Below the pieces are notes generated by a model. That model was not told where the DNA came from and made no database searches. It saw only the letters and a list, made by a program, of their open reading frames with translations. Positions 25,190 to 34,577 of a stretch of 64,000 nt of DNA are shown piece after piece; the first letter of the stretch is position 1, and each line of letters opens with the position of its first letter. The stretch comes from Flavobacterium phragmitis (lineage in GTDB: Bacteria; Bacteroidota; Bacteroidia; Flavobacteriales; Flavobacteriaceae), in the NCBI RefSeq assembly GCF_900112575.1, contig NZ_FOMH01000017.1, forward strand, positions 52,877 to 116,876, written 5' to 3'. A program made the position numbers and the translations under genes.

Positions 25190-26224
25190 TTACAATAAGC
25201 TATCCAGTAGTTTTACCAATTTTTCATCTGAAGGTCTTGGTGCATTTTGGTTTACAATATTGCCTTTTGGATCTAACAAAATAAAGCGAGGAATTCCTTT
25301 AATATAATAACGATCTGAAAATTCTACAGGAGAATTACCACCTGCCCAAAGCTGTATGCCACCCATCTTTTTTTCAACAATCGTAGCTTTCCATTTCTCC
25401 AATTCTTTTTCTCTGTCAATAGAAATACTGACAAATGCGATATTTTTACCTTTGTATTTCTCTTCTATTTCATTCAAAAATGGAACTTCATTTAAACATG
25501 GATGACACCAAGTTGCCCAAACGTCTATATAAACATATTTGCCACGAAGATCTTTTAATGAAGTTGTTCCGCCTGCATAATTTAAGTAATTGTTGAATTC
25601 AGGAGATGCCATTCCAGGAGCCAATTCTTTTAAGATTTTTTTCTGTTCTTCATACATTGGTTGCATGCTTTCTTTCAATTTAGAAACATCTTCAATTTGT
25701 TTGGCTGAAAATGCTGGATCAATTTTGCCTTTATTCTTTTCTACTAAATCTATTATTGTTTTTTTATAAGCATTAATCTGTCTGTCATATTCCTTCTCTT
25801 CCAGACTTAAAAAATCACTATATGGAAATTCTCCAATCAAAGCATTGTTAAGCGAATCCTTTAAGTATAATATCGAGTTTTCGATGCTTCCTTTTCCTTC
25901 AAATTTTAGCGATTTAGCCTCATTTACAAACTTAACTTTTAAGTCCGATCCGCTTTTAAGATATACCACATTCCCTTTTGCATAATAAAGACTATAATAG
26001 CCTGGTTGATCTAATTTTATAGTTTCTTTAAAAGTACCATCACTATTAATTTTTACAGTAAAGTTTTTATTCTCTTTTCTGTTCAATATTTTTAATTCTT
26101 TGCCTTCAAGCGGTTTAGATATTTTTCCTGAAACTACTGCAAAGTCAGGATTTTTAGTTTGTGCATTCATTAAAAAGAATGGCGAAACCATTAGGACAAG
26201 TATTTGTTTAAAATTTGTTTTCAT
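25190..26224 (-). CDS. TlpA-like thioredoxin-fold protein with CHPC active site
   Basis: A 344-residue exported protein with a signal peptide (cleavage near MNAQ, residue 22) and no lipobox. An N-terminal beta-rich DUF4369-like region (VSGKISKPLEGKELKILNRKE) is followed by a helical segment and a C-terminal thioredoxin domain with WATWCHPCLNEVPFL. The CHPC motif is more oxidising than the CGPC of its neighbour, so the two may differ in redox role. The cis-Pro region near KGIPRFILLDPKG is present. It lies between susD and the CGPC gene in the same direction. Confidence 0.87.
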   Translation of the reverse strand: MKTNFKQILVLMVSPFFLMNAQTKNPDFAVVSGKISKPLEGKELKILNRKENKNFTVKINSDGTFKETIKLDQPGYYSLYYAKGNVVYLKSGSDLKVKFVNEAKSLKFEGKGSIENSILYLKDSLNNALIGEFPYSDFLSLEEKEYDRQINAYKKTIIDLVEKNKGKIDPAFSAKQIEDVSKLKESMQPMYEEQKKILKELAPGMASPEFNNYLNYAGGTTSLKDLRGKYVYIDVWATWCHPCLNEVPFLNEIEEKYKGKNIAFVSISIDREKELEKWKATIVEKKMGGIQLWAGGNSPVEFSDRYYIKGIPRFILLDPKGNIVNQNAPRPSDEKLVKLLDSLL

Positions 26225-26297
26225 TGTTTGTTTTTTGCTAAAATGTTAAAGTATAATTGATGTTGAAATTTTAAAATAGGGTAATAATTTAGTGTAC

Positions 26298-26322
26298 CTG
26301 ATAGGTTTTAACAACCTATCAG
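26298..26322. other. Hairpin between susD and the downstream thioredoxin gene
   Basis: CTGATAGGTT and AACCTATCAG form a perfect 10-bp stem with a five-base loop in the 156-base gap. No T run follows on the minus strand, so it is more likely an RNA stability or processing structure than a terminator. Such elements often lower expression of genes after susCD. Confidence 0.5.
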
Positions 26323-26380
26323 ATAAACACTAAGCATTAAAAAAAATGAATACTAATTCCGATTCAAGAATAATGGATAT

Positions 26381-27793
26381 CTAATATCCTGGATTCTTTT
26401 CCAACAACTTATTGCCAATCATTGCTTTCAAAGGAATTGGAAGTATAAATTGATTCACAGACTTTAAAGAAGGTTTTTCAGTAAATGCAGAAACATCTCC
26501 TAAAGCATGATAACGAATTAAATCGTACCAGCATTCTCCATTTTCGAAAAACAGTTCTAGGAGTTTTTCTTCACGAATGTCTTTTAACAATTGTTCTTTA
26601 GTAGTAAATACTTTAGCCGTTGCTCCTGAACGATTTCTAATAGCATTTAATTTAGAAAGCGCCAAACTCGAATCACCGTTGCTACGTACTATAGCCTCTG
26701 CGTATATTAAATACATTTCTGCCATTCTAAGGTAGTAATTGGTGTTTCCAACTCCCGTATTTCCACTTGAGTTAAAAGGATATTTACCTTGCTTATTGGT
26801 TCCTTTTGTGTTGGCAGAATAAGCAAATAAAAATCTGGAATCATACCCTGATCCATTTCCGGTTAAATTTCCTGCTCCAGCTACCTGTGCATCTGCCACT
26901 TTTTCTAAAATAGTACTGTAAGTCGTTCTGTTGATTTGATTCATCGAAACATCTTTTTCAGTAGTATTTAGATTGGTATAAGGTGCAAAAATTACTTCTT
27001 TTGAATTGTATGTGTTTGTAAATATTGCAGCATAACTCGTTTCAAGTGCATAGTTTTCTGTGTTGTTGATTACTTCAAGTGCCAGAGTTGCCGCGCTTGT
27101 ATAATCTTTAGTAGTCAGTTTTACTTTTGCAAGTAATGCTTTTGCTGCCAGACTTCCTCCGTAATAATGTTTTACATTTTTAGGTCCGTTAGTTACTGCA
27201 TATTCCAAATCCTGAATAATCAGATTATAGGTTTCTTGAACTGTATTTCTTTTCTGAGCTTCTACGTCACGAGAGAATTTAGTTCGTACCACTACTCCAT
27301 AATTTGAACTTAAATCATAAAACTGTCCAAAATTTCTAAGTAGATTAAAATAAGCCAGTGCTCTGTTAAATTTTGATTGAGCAATCATTTGTAATTTACT
27401 AGGTTCGTCAATTCCTACTGCACCGCCGTTTTCTAATTTTTCAATTACAATATTAGCCTGATTGATTATCGCATAGTAATTATTGTAAACTGAAGAAAGG
27501 TAATCATTGTCAGGATCTACCTGATTCAGATTCATACCTGTAGAACCAGAAATAGCGCCAGTAATAAAGCCTTCATTCCCTTCTGCTGCCAAATGAATCG
27601 GTAAAAATCCTGTGTTATATTCTCTCCATTGTTTATACACACCATTTAAAGCATTTTGTGCAGACTCTTTATCCCTGATGACATTTTCATCTGTCAATTG
27701 GTTGATTGGTTTTACTTCATCAATACTACAGCTTGCGATAGAAAGAGAGCAGATACACAGATATATAAACTTAATATGTTTTATTTTTTTCAT
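26381..27793 (-). CDS. SusD/RagB-family outer-membrane substrate-binding lipoprotein
   Basis: A 470-residue lipoprotein (lipobox SIASC, lipidated Cys22) of the SusD family, which forms the lid over the SusC channel and binds substrate at the cell surface. The family pattern is visible: the N-terminal helical SusD-like part (DENVIRDKESAQNALNGVYKQWREY), TPR-like helices in the centre, and the C-terminal RagB signature NYYLRMAEMYLIYAEA followed by LNAIRNRSGA and FFENGECWYDLIRYHALGD. I chose ATG 27793, since a longer frame overlaps the end of susC. It starts 11 bases after the susC stop. The substrate cannot be read from sequence; the lack of glycosidases suggests a non-glycan. Confidence 0.93.
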   Translation of the reverse strand: MKKIKHIKFIYLCICSLSIASCSIDEVKPINQLTDENVIRDKESAQNALNGVYKQWREYNTGFLPIHLAAEGNEGFITGAISGSTGMNLNQVDPDNDYLSSVYNNYYAIINQANIVIEKLENGGAVGIDEPSKLQMIAQSKFNRALAYFNLLRNFGQFYDLSSNYGVVVRTKFSRDVEAQKRNTVQETYNLIIQDLEYAVTNGPKNVKHYYGGSLAAKALLAKVKLTTKDYTSAATLALEVINNTENYALETSYAAIFTNTYNSKEVIFAPYTNLNTTEKDVSMNQINRTTYSTILEKVADAQVAGAGNLTGNGSGYDSRFLFAYSANTKGTNKQGKYPFNSSGNTGVGNTNYYLRMAEMYLIYAEAIVRSNGDSSLALSKLNAIRNRSGATAKVFTTKEQLLKDIREEKLLELFFENGECWYDLIRYHALGDVSAFTEKPSLKSVNQFILPIPLKAMIGNKLLEKNPGY

Positions 27794-27803
27794 AATAGCT
27801 AAA

Positions 27804-30800
27804 TTAAAATTGCAGATTAAACCCAACCGAAATTGCTTTTGCAAGCGGATACGGATCATTATTTCTAGTTCTTCCTGTGATTGACGGAAGTCCGCTTTCT
27901 CCATAAGATTCAGGGTCGCTTCCTGGCCATTTGGTTAATGTCCATAAGTTGGTTCCGCTGACGAAAACATTACCACTACTTAAATGAAGATTATCTATAA
28001 TTTGTTTTGGTAATTGATAGGTTAACTGAATACTTTTCAGTCTTAAATAAGAGGTGCTATACATTTGTCTGTCTGAAGATCTTGAGTTTCCTGATGGATC
28101 CTGATAAGTTGGTTTTGCGAATCTGGCATCTGTATTTGTTGGGCTCCATGTATTGTTGCCGTATTCTGCCACCACATTCTGTCCTAAATAATTGCCTCCT
28201 TGAAACAACAGCATATCCCAATAAGCCTGAGCGCCAACAGAATATTGAAATAAAGAACTTAACGATAAACCTTTATAGGTCAGCACATTTGAAAATCCTC
28301 CGAAATAATCTGGCTGCATTGTTCCGATAACAGTTCTGTCTAGTGACGTAATTTTACCATCTCCGTTAATGTCTTCGAACATATAATCACCAACACTTAA
28401 AGAAGCCCTGCTATATACACCATCTGGTGCTCCAGCATTTAGTTTGTTTAATTCCTCCTGAGTCTGAATTATTTTAACCACTTTGTATCCTGTTAAAGTT
28501 CCAACAGGTTTTCCTACTGTGTAATTATCCGCAATGTTGCTACTTATGGTAGCGCTGTTTAATTTTTCTAAAATGTTTCTGTTCAATGACCAGTTAATAT
28601 TAAAATTCCATAAGAAATCCTGAGTTTTAATAATATCTGCACCTAATGAAATTTCAATTCCTTTGTTTGAAACATCCATTAAATTAGAATAATATTGCGA
28701 AGGCCCTAATTCTAATGGAACAGGAGTTTGTGCCAATGCTCCAGTAGTACTTCTGTTGTAGTAATCAAAGCTACCTTTGATTCTGTCTTTTATAACTGAG
28801 AAATCTAAACCTAAATTATACTCTTTTGTAGTCTCCCATCCGATATTTTGATTTGGCAGTGTGCTTGATGCTACTACGGCTGTACTACCTCCGTATAAGT
28901 TAGAAGAACTGGTGCTGAAAAATTGCAGATAAGAAAAATTAGCAACATTGGTAGATCCAACTTTACCAATACTACCGCGCAATTGCAGTTTATTAATATA
29001 GTCATTGTCTGCTAAGAAATTTTCTTTGGCTAAATTCCATGTCCCAGAAACAGACGGAAAATAACCTCTTTTATTGTCTGGACCAAATTTAGATGATGCA
29101 TCTGTTCTAAAGTTAACCGTAAGATTGTATTTGTCTTTGTAATTATAAGTCAAACGAGAAAACAAAGAGTTAATTCCTGATTCTACAGTTTGATCAGAAT
29201 ATGAAGTTACTCTTTCTGCTGAACTTGCATTGATTAACACTTCATCATCTGGGAAACCTGAATAAGCATTTCTCTTATCTCTGTATTTCGTTCTGTCCCA
29301 AGAATAACCAACAAGGAAACCGAAATTATTGTCTTTGATTTTAAAATCGTAATTAGCCGTTAAATTGGTGGTAAGGTTACTGTTTACGTTTTCTAAATCA
29401 GTTAAAGTTGATTTGTTTGCGTAACCGAAATTAACCATTGTACTTTTTGGCGAAAAAATAGAATTCTGGTTGATAAACAAAGCCGAATTTACATCTGCTT
29501 TAAGCGTTAAATTTGAAATTGGAGTTACTTCGATATAAGAATTTCCAATAAAATTATATGAATTTCGGATGTTTTTATTATTTAGTGTCTGCAAAGGATT
29601 TGGTGTAAAAGTCTCAAATCCATACGTGTAATCCGACCACGGAATTAAATTTCCTTGTGCATCCAAATAAGGCTGATCTGGCCTTGCCTGAACCGCTGCT
29701 GTATTTACTCCTGCATTTGTTCTTGTAGAAGTTTCTCCTGATTTCGATCTATTATAACCGCCATTCATCGTTCCTCCTACTTTTACATACTTAGAAAGCT
29801 TAGAATCTATATGAAATCTAGTGTTGTATTGATTATAGTTATCGTTAACAATCAAACCTTCCTGATCAATAGCAGATAATCCGAAAATATAATTGGTCAT
29901 GTCTGAACCTCCTGAAAAATTAATATTAGCTTGTTGTGTCAAAGCCATATCTCGAAAAACTTTATCATTCCAATTGATATCTTCTTTACCAAAAGCTTTT
30001 TCATTTAAACCTAAATATGTAGGCGGATTTTTGGAGAAATCCATATTGGCAAAATTCAGCATCCCCATATCATAAGGCGACATTGTAGAACTGGAAAGAA
30101 TTCTGTTGTAAAAATCTTTGTACTCAGCCGTGTTTAAACTGCGTACAGTATTTATTGGTGTTGCAAAAAAAGTACTGTAATTAACATTGGTAACTGGCTT
30201 TCCTTTTTTTCCTTTTTTAGAAGTTACAATGATAACTCCATTTGCTCCTCTAGAACCATAGATTGAAGTTGCAGCGGCATCTTTTAGAATGTTGATACTT
30301 TCAATATCATTAGGATTTAAGGTCAATAACGGATTACTTCCTCCATCATAAGTTCCCGGCATTCCATCTACATTAAAAGGCACTCCATCAATAACATATA
30401 ACGGCTGATTTAAACTTCCTGATAAAGGAGAAGTAATTCCTCTAATGTTGATCATAACCGGAGAACCTGGACGACCCGAATTTTGAGAAACCTGAACTCC
30501 TTTTATCAATCCGCCTAAAGCGCGATCAAAACCAGCTACACCGTTGGATTGTTGTACAAAATCGGTCATTTTTACAGAAGAAACGGCACCTGTAACATTG
30601 GTACTTTTTTGCTGACCATAACCAATAAGCACAACTTCATCCAGCTTACTCACACTTGGTTTCAGTGTCACATCAATAACTTTTTTATTTCCTACGGTAA
30701 TTTTTTGACTTTCAAATCCCATAAAATAAAACATCAGTACGGTTTGTTCGTTAGGAACACTAATAGAGTATTTTCCATCGAAATCGGTTACTACCAATGT

Positions 30801-31286
30801 AGTTGTTCGCGCGGAATTCATTTCTGAAATCACATTAACACCCGGCAACGGCACTCCGTTATTATCTGTAACCCTTCCTGTGATTTCTATTGCAACAGTT
30901 TTTTGTGCCGTATTTACTGGAACTTCTTTAATAATAATGGTATTATCTGCAGATTCTTCATATTGGAAATTTCCTGCTGATAATGTCTTCCTTAGTAGAT
31001 TTTCTATTGTGATTGTACCTTTTTCAAGCTTAACATCAGGTAGGCTAGCAAACATATCATAACGATATGCAAATCTATATTTAGTCTGCTGCCTGATTAA
31101 ATTAAAAACTTGGTCAGGAGTTAGAGTAATATCGCTCTTAATTACAATTTTGGCATTTTGCGACAATACTTCATTGGGTATAAAGCTAAATAAGAAAAAG
31201 GATAAAAAAATAACTATTGCTCTCATAAGATAAATCGAGATGCTTTTTTTCTTCCACAAAAAAGCACTGGTAAAATTAATTTCCAT
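27804..31286 (-). CDS. SusC/RagA-family TonB-dependent outer-membrane transporter with STN signalling domain
   Basis: A 1160-residue outer-membrane importer. After a signal sequence (hydrophobic core IVIFLSFFLFSFI) comes a secretin/TonB short N-terminal (STN) domain (about 50-115), a carboxypeptidase-regulatory-like beta-sandwich (about 135-220; GRVTDNNGVPLPGVNV), the plug with the SusC motif (LDEVVLIGYGQQK) and GIRGITSPL, the RagA signature SINILKDAAATSIYGSRGANGVIIVTSKKGK, and a long barrel ending in Phe (VGFNLQF). The STN domain marks transporters that signal through FecR and an ECF sigma factor, both encoded just upstream. It therefore acts as both importer and sensor of the substrate. Confidence 0.95.
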   Translation of the reverse strand: MEINFTSAFLWKKKSISIYLMRAIVIFLSFFLFSFIPNEVLSQNAKIVIKSDITLTPDQVFNLIRQQTKYRFAYRYDMFASLPDVKLEKGTITIENLLRKTLSAGNFQYEESADNTIIIKEVPVNTAQKTVAIEITGRVTDNNGVPLPGVNVISEMNSARTTTLVVTDFDGKYSISVPNEQTVLMFYFMGFESQKITVGNKKVIDVTLKPSVSKLDEVVLIGYGQQKSTNVTGAVSSVKMTDFVQQSNGVAGFDRALGGLIKGVQVSQNSGRPGSPVMINIRGITSPLSGSLNQPLYVIDGVPFNVDGMPGTYDGGSNPLLTLNPNDIESINILKDAAATSIYGSRGANGVIIVTSKKGKKGKPVTNVNYSTFFATPINTVRSLNTAEYKDFYNRILSSSTMSPYDMGMLNFANMDFSKNPPTYLGLNEKAFGKEDINWNDKVFRDMALTQQANINFSGGSDMTNYIFGLSAIDQEGLIVNDNYNQYNTRFHIDSKLSKYVKVGGTMNGGYNRSKSGETSTRTNAGVNTAAVQARPDQPYLDAQGNLIPWSDYTYGFETFTPNPLQTLNNKNIRNSYNFIGNSYIEVTPISNLTLKADVNSALFINQNSIFSPKSTMVNFGYANKSTLTDLENVNSNLTTNLTANYDFKIKDNNFGFLVGYSWDRTKYRDKRNAYSGFPDDEVLINASSAERVTSYSDQTVESGINSLFSRLTYNYKDKYNLTVNFRTDASSKFGPDNKRGYFPSVSGTWNLAKENFLADNDYINKLQLRGSIGKVGSTNVANFSYLQFFSTSSSNLYGGSTAVVASSTLPNQNIGWETTKEYNLGLDFSVIKDRIKGSFDYYNRSTTGALAQTPVPLELGPSQYYSNLMDVSNKGIEISLGADIIKTQDFLWNFNINWSLNRNILEKLNSATISSNIADNYTVGKPVGTLTGYKVVKIIQTQEELNKLNAGAPDGVYSRASLSVGDYMFEDINGDGKITSLDRTVIGTMQPDYFGGFSNVLTYKGLSLSSLFQYSVGAQAYWDMLLFQGGNYLGQNVVAEYGNNTWSPTNTDARFAKPTYQDPSGNSRSSDRQMYSTSYLRLKSIQLTYQLPKQIIDNLHLSSGNVFVSGTNLWTLTKWPGSDPESYGESGLPSITGRTRNNDPYPLAKAISVGFNLQF

Positions 31287-31392
31287 AAATTTGGTTGGTT
31301 TTTGGTTAATCTTTGCGTTTAATTATAAACCTTATTAAGGGAACAAACGGTTAGTATTTTCCAGATTCAAGCCGTTTTTCCTTTTTAAAGAT

Positions 31393-32550
31393 TTATTTAA
31401 AAATAATTGTCTTCTCTTTTATTTCATACGGTATCTTGTTTGTTTTACTAATTATATTTAAAATTTCCTCTATTTTTTGATCTTTGTCTAATATTCCATT
31501 AATGCGAACTAATTCATTTTTAGGATCTCTGAACACCACTTTTACATCATACCATCTCGCCAGCACTTTCATAATATCTTTTAATGGCATCGCATTAAAG
31601 CTGAATATGCCCTCTTTCCATGAAACTTCATTAAATACCTCGACATTTTTTATAATAAATTCATTTCCTTCTTTATCCAAAACAGACTGCTGTCCCGGTT
31701 TTAAAAATGTACTTCCTGCATTTGGACTTGATAACCTTACTTTACCATTAACAAGAGTGGTAAAAATAGATTCCTCATCCTGATAAGCTTTAAGATTAAA
31801 TTCAGTTCCCAGTACCTCAATATTTTGTCCTTTTGACAAAACTTTAAAATGAGATCCTTTATGCTCTGTGCTGTGAGAAACTTGGAAGTAAGCCTCTCCA
31901 TAAATAAGTTGCACCTCTCTTGTTTCTCCGTCTGTAAAAGCTACAGGAAACTTTAACTGAGATTCTGAATTAAGCCAAACTTTGGTTCCATCTGCCAGTT
32001 GAATGTTAAACTGACCGCCAGTCGGAATTGTTAAAACATTGAAAACTTGGGAAGTGGCTTTTTGCCCTGATTTATAAATAATTTTCTCGCCATTGCTGGA
32101 AGCATTCGAATTACTGTAAGCAGTACCTTTTTCAAGTCCAACTACTGATCCGTCTTCTAGGGTTAGGGTCGCTTTGTCTCTTCCAATTTCAATATCCTTA
32201 TTTATTACAATCTTGTCTTGTGATTTAAAGGCCTTTTCATTCCAAACAAAATAAGTAACGGAAAAAAGCAACACTAAAGATGCGGCGGCGGCATATTTGT
32301 ACCATGACTGTTTTTTACTTTGATAAAGTGGAACTATATTTTGTGCTCTTTTTTCCAAAATCGAATTCCAAGCCTTCTCTTTATTTATTAAAGAATAATC
32401 TGAAATTTTTTTGACAATGTTTATAAAATCAGTTTTCTTAGTAATAGAGTGTTCGGCTCTTATTGACTTTAGAAGATGCCTTTCATCATCTTTTAAAATC
32501 TTAAGTTTCTTTTTAATTATCAATACTGATAAGTGGAAAATATCTCGCAT
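31393..32550 (-). CDS. FecR-family anti-sigma factor
   Basis: A 385-residue single-pass inner-membrane protein. A cytoplasmic N-terminal part (about 1-80) would bind the ECF sigma factor, one transmembrane helix lies near 85-105 (YKYAAAASLVLLFSVTYFVW), the FecR domain near 175-275 (NVLTIPTGGQFNIQLADGTKVWLNSESQLKFP) and a DUF4974/STN-like domain at the C-terminus (FSFNAMPLKDIMKVLARWYDVKVVF). It would receive the periplasmic signal from the SusC STN domain and release the sigma factor. ATG 32550 is preferred to an alternative start 10 codons upstream. Its position between the sigma and susC genes is the standard order. Confidence 0.93.
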   Translation of the reverse strand: MRDIFHLSVLIIKKKLKILKDDERHLLKSIRAEHSITKKTDFINIVKKISDYSLINKEKAWNSILEKRAQNIVPLYQSKKQSWYKYAAAASLVLLFSVTYFVWNEKAFKSQDKIVINKDIEIGRDKATLTLEDGSVVGLEKGTAYSNSNASSNGEKIIYKSGQKATSQVFNVLTIPTGGQFNIQLADGTKVWLNSESQLKFPVAFTDGETREVQLIYGEAYFQVSHSTEHKGSHFKVLSKGQNIEVLGTEFNLKAYQDEESIFTTLVNGKVRLSSPNAGSTFLKPGQQSVLDKEGNEFIIKNVEVFNEVSWKEGIFSFNAMPLKDIMKVLARWYDVKVVFRDPKNELVRINGILDKDQKIEEILNIISKTNKIPYEIKEKTIIFK

Positions 32551-32661
32551 TAGGTTATCCTTTTTTATATAGAACAACAAAGAGATAAAAAAGTACTATC
32601 GCTTTTTGATTTTTTTTACATAAAAAACAAAAAAAAAGTTAAAACACCACAAAACAAAGGG

Positions 32662-33210
32662 CTATACTTCCGATAATAAGAAATATAAAAGAGTTCCCAA
32701 ATCCTGAAACTGCTGTCGTAGAATGGTATAGGACTGGGATTTCAGAGTTTTTACAGTTTGAAGTTTTATACTGAGTATTTCTGAGATTTCTTGGTTTTTT
32801 AATCCTTTCAGGCTCAATTTTATAATTTCTTTTTTACGGTCTGGAAGCAGTTCAATGGCCTGATACAATTGTCTTACTATTTCCTCCTCTAAAATTTGTT
32901 CTAAAAACAAGCTGTCATCTTCTAACTGGGCGATAGAATTTGCTACAGCATATTTATCTTTAACCTTACTATGCTTAATAACATTCAAACATTTATTACG
33001 TGTCGATTTGTATAAAAAAACCTTAAGGGAAATATCATCGGGAAAATAGGGATTTTTTTCCCATAATTCAATTAATAAGTCTTGAACGAGATCTTCACAC
33101 TCATCAAGAACAATCACAAAGCGATTTGCATATAATACGAGAGCTTCGTAATATAGGTCAAATACCGTTTTTAAATCGTCCTTAATACGTGGGCTATTAC
33201 CTGAATTCAA
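32662..33210 (-). CDS. ECF (extracytoplasmic function) RNA polymerase sigma factor
   Basis: A 182-residue sigma-70 family protein with region 2 (about 10-85; ALVLYANRFVIVLDECEDLVQDLLIELWEK) and region 4 (about 125-175; AIELLPDRKKEIIKLSLKGLKNQEISEILSIKLQTVKTLKSQSYTILRQQF) joined by a short linker, and no region 1 or 3. It begins the leftward sigma-FecR-SusC-SusD locus and presumably activates the susC promoter when FecR releases it. The gap to fecR is 111 bases. Its own promoter is not recognisable in the 590 bases upstream. Confidence 0.93.
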   Translation of the reverse strand: MNSGNSPRIKDDLKTVFDLYYEALVLYANRFVIVLDECEDLVQDLLIELWEKNPYFPDDISLKVFLYKSTRNKCLNVIKHSKVKDKYAVANSIAQLEDDSLFLEQILEEEIVRQLYQAIELLPDRKKEIIKLSLKGLKNQEISEILSIKLQTVKTLKSQSYTILRQQFQDLGTLLYFLLSEV

Positions 33211-33803
33211 TTTTTCCGTGCCTTTTTAAAATTTTATGTCTGGCTGTAAAAATAATAAATTAATAATATCAGGATTTAAATCGATGTCATTTTACAGTAT
33301 ATTTTATTTGCTAGACTCTTACTTTAAAAAATAATATTTTAATGCTGTTTTATTATTGATTTAGAAATAATTCTTAATCTTAAATTTTAAAGAGTATTCA
33401 TTTAAAGCTTAAGGGTCGATTACAGACTGTAATAAAGAAAATTGTACAGATGGAATTTGCTACTGTAATTCTTTTTTAATCATTTCAACCAAATCTTTTT
33501 TTGCAATAGTATCGCTCCAGATCCATTAATCCTACTAAAATTTAATTTCTGTTAGCAGGAAACGATGCTGGCAAAAATTTTAAATCTATAAATCAAATAT
33601 TTAGCGCTTTCTCCTATTGTTACAGTACTTTTGAATCTCCTTTTGCTTCCTAAAAAACAGCAATTCCATATTGGAATCTTGGCTATTTCCTTTTGAAAAA
33701 AAATATTGTATTTTTATGACACAAATGTTTTGTAGGACAGAACATCCCAGCATACCAACCACAAAAACAACATTCCAAAAGAACTCAAATAATTTTTATA
33801 AAA
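33211..33803. other. Intergenic region upstream of the ECF sigma gene and the second SDR gene
   Basis: A divergent gap of about 590 bases, very AT-rich. At 33460-33525 on the minus strand, 21 codons followed by a stop could be the 3' remnant of a lost gene, but there is no start codon. No hairpin or clear promoter consensus was recognised. Confidence 0.5.
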
Positions 33804-34508
33804 ATGCAGAATATAGAAAACAAAGTAGCTTATATAACAGGCGCTTCAAAAGGTATTGGTCTCGGCATCGCTGAAGCTTTATTACATAACGGTGTAAAAA
33901 TAGCCATCTCAGGAAGAGACAATCAAGCACTTGAAAAGGCTAAACAGACATTAGGAAACCAGAACGTGCTTGTACTGGAGTCTGATGTTAGAAATTTTGA
34001 TGACGAACTCAAAGCCGTTGAACAAATTGTATCTGAATTTGGAAAACTGGACATTGTTATTGCCAACGCTGGTATAGGAAAATTTGCGTCTATAGACGAA
34101 ATATCCCTTGATGACTGGAATGCCATGATTGATACCAATCTCACAGGCGCATTCCATACCTTGAAAGCGACCTGCGGACAGCTCAAACAAAACAAAGGCT
34201 ACTATATTTCAATAGCATCGTTGGCGGGAGCAATTTTTTTTGCCAAAGGAACTGCCTACAATGCATCAAAATTTGGACTTGTTGGTTTTACTCAGGCTGC
34301 TATGCTGGATCTGCGTGATTATGACGTAAAATGCACCACGATTATGCCTGGTTCTGTCAGTACAAACTTTAATGGTAATATTCCGAATGAAGATGACAAT
34401 TGGAAAATCCAGCCATCAGATATAGGTCAGATGGTTGTAGATCTTTTGAAAATGAATCCTAATGTACTGCCAAGCAAAATCGAAATCCGCCCGACAAAAA
34501 CAAAGTAA
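33804..34508 (+). CDS. Short-chain dehydrogenase/reductase (3-oxoacyl reductase-like)
   Basis: A 234-residue classical SDR. The cofactor motif is TGASKGIGLGIAEAL (about residues 11-25), the NAG motif lies in IVIANAGIGKF, the catalytic Ser in ISIASLAG and the Tyr/Lys pair in YNASKFGLVGF. It matches FabG-like and serine 3-dehydrogenase-like members; the natural substrate is not evident. A hairpin terminator follows at 34531, so it appears monocistronic. An overlapping upstream frame in another phase is not supported. Confidence 0.9.
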   Translation: MQNIENKVAYITGASKGIGLGIAEALLHNGVKIAISGRDNQALEKAKQTLGNQNVLVLESDVRNFDDELKAVEQIVSEFGKLDIVIANAGIGKFASIDEISLDDWNAMIDTNLTGAFHTLKATCGQLKQNKGYYISIASLAGAIFFAKGTAYNASKFGLVGFTQAAMLDLRDYDVKCTTIMPGSVSTNFNGNIPNEDDNWKIQPSDIGQMVVDLLKMNPNVLPSKIEIRPTKTK

Positions 34509-34530
34509 TTAAAACATTACCAGAATAAAA

Positions 34531-34555
34531 AACAGCCTGAAATGGCTGTTTTTCA
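34531..34555 (+). terminator. Intrinsic terminator after the SDR gene
   Basis: AACAGCC and GGCTGTT form a 7-bp stem with a short loop and a following T run. An in-frame ATG of the next gene at 34542 lies inside it, which supports a later start for that gene. Confidence 0.8.
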
Positions 34556-34577
34556 ACTTCAGACGAATAAAACTATA

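Noticed and set aside
33671..33874. Frame overlapping the start of the second SDR gene
   Set aside because: It overlaps the SDR coding sequence in another phase and has a basic, low-complexity composition.
34542..34577. Upstream ATG of the small lipoprotein gene
   Set aside because: It lies inside the terminator hairpin of the preceding gene and would spoil the lipoprotein signal sequence.
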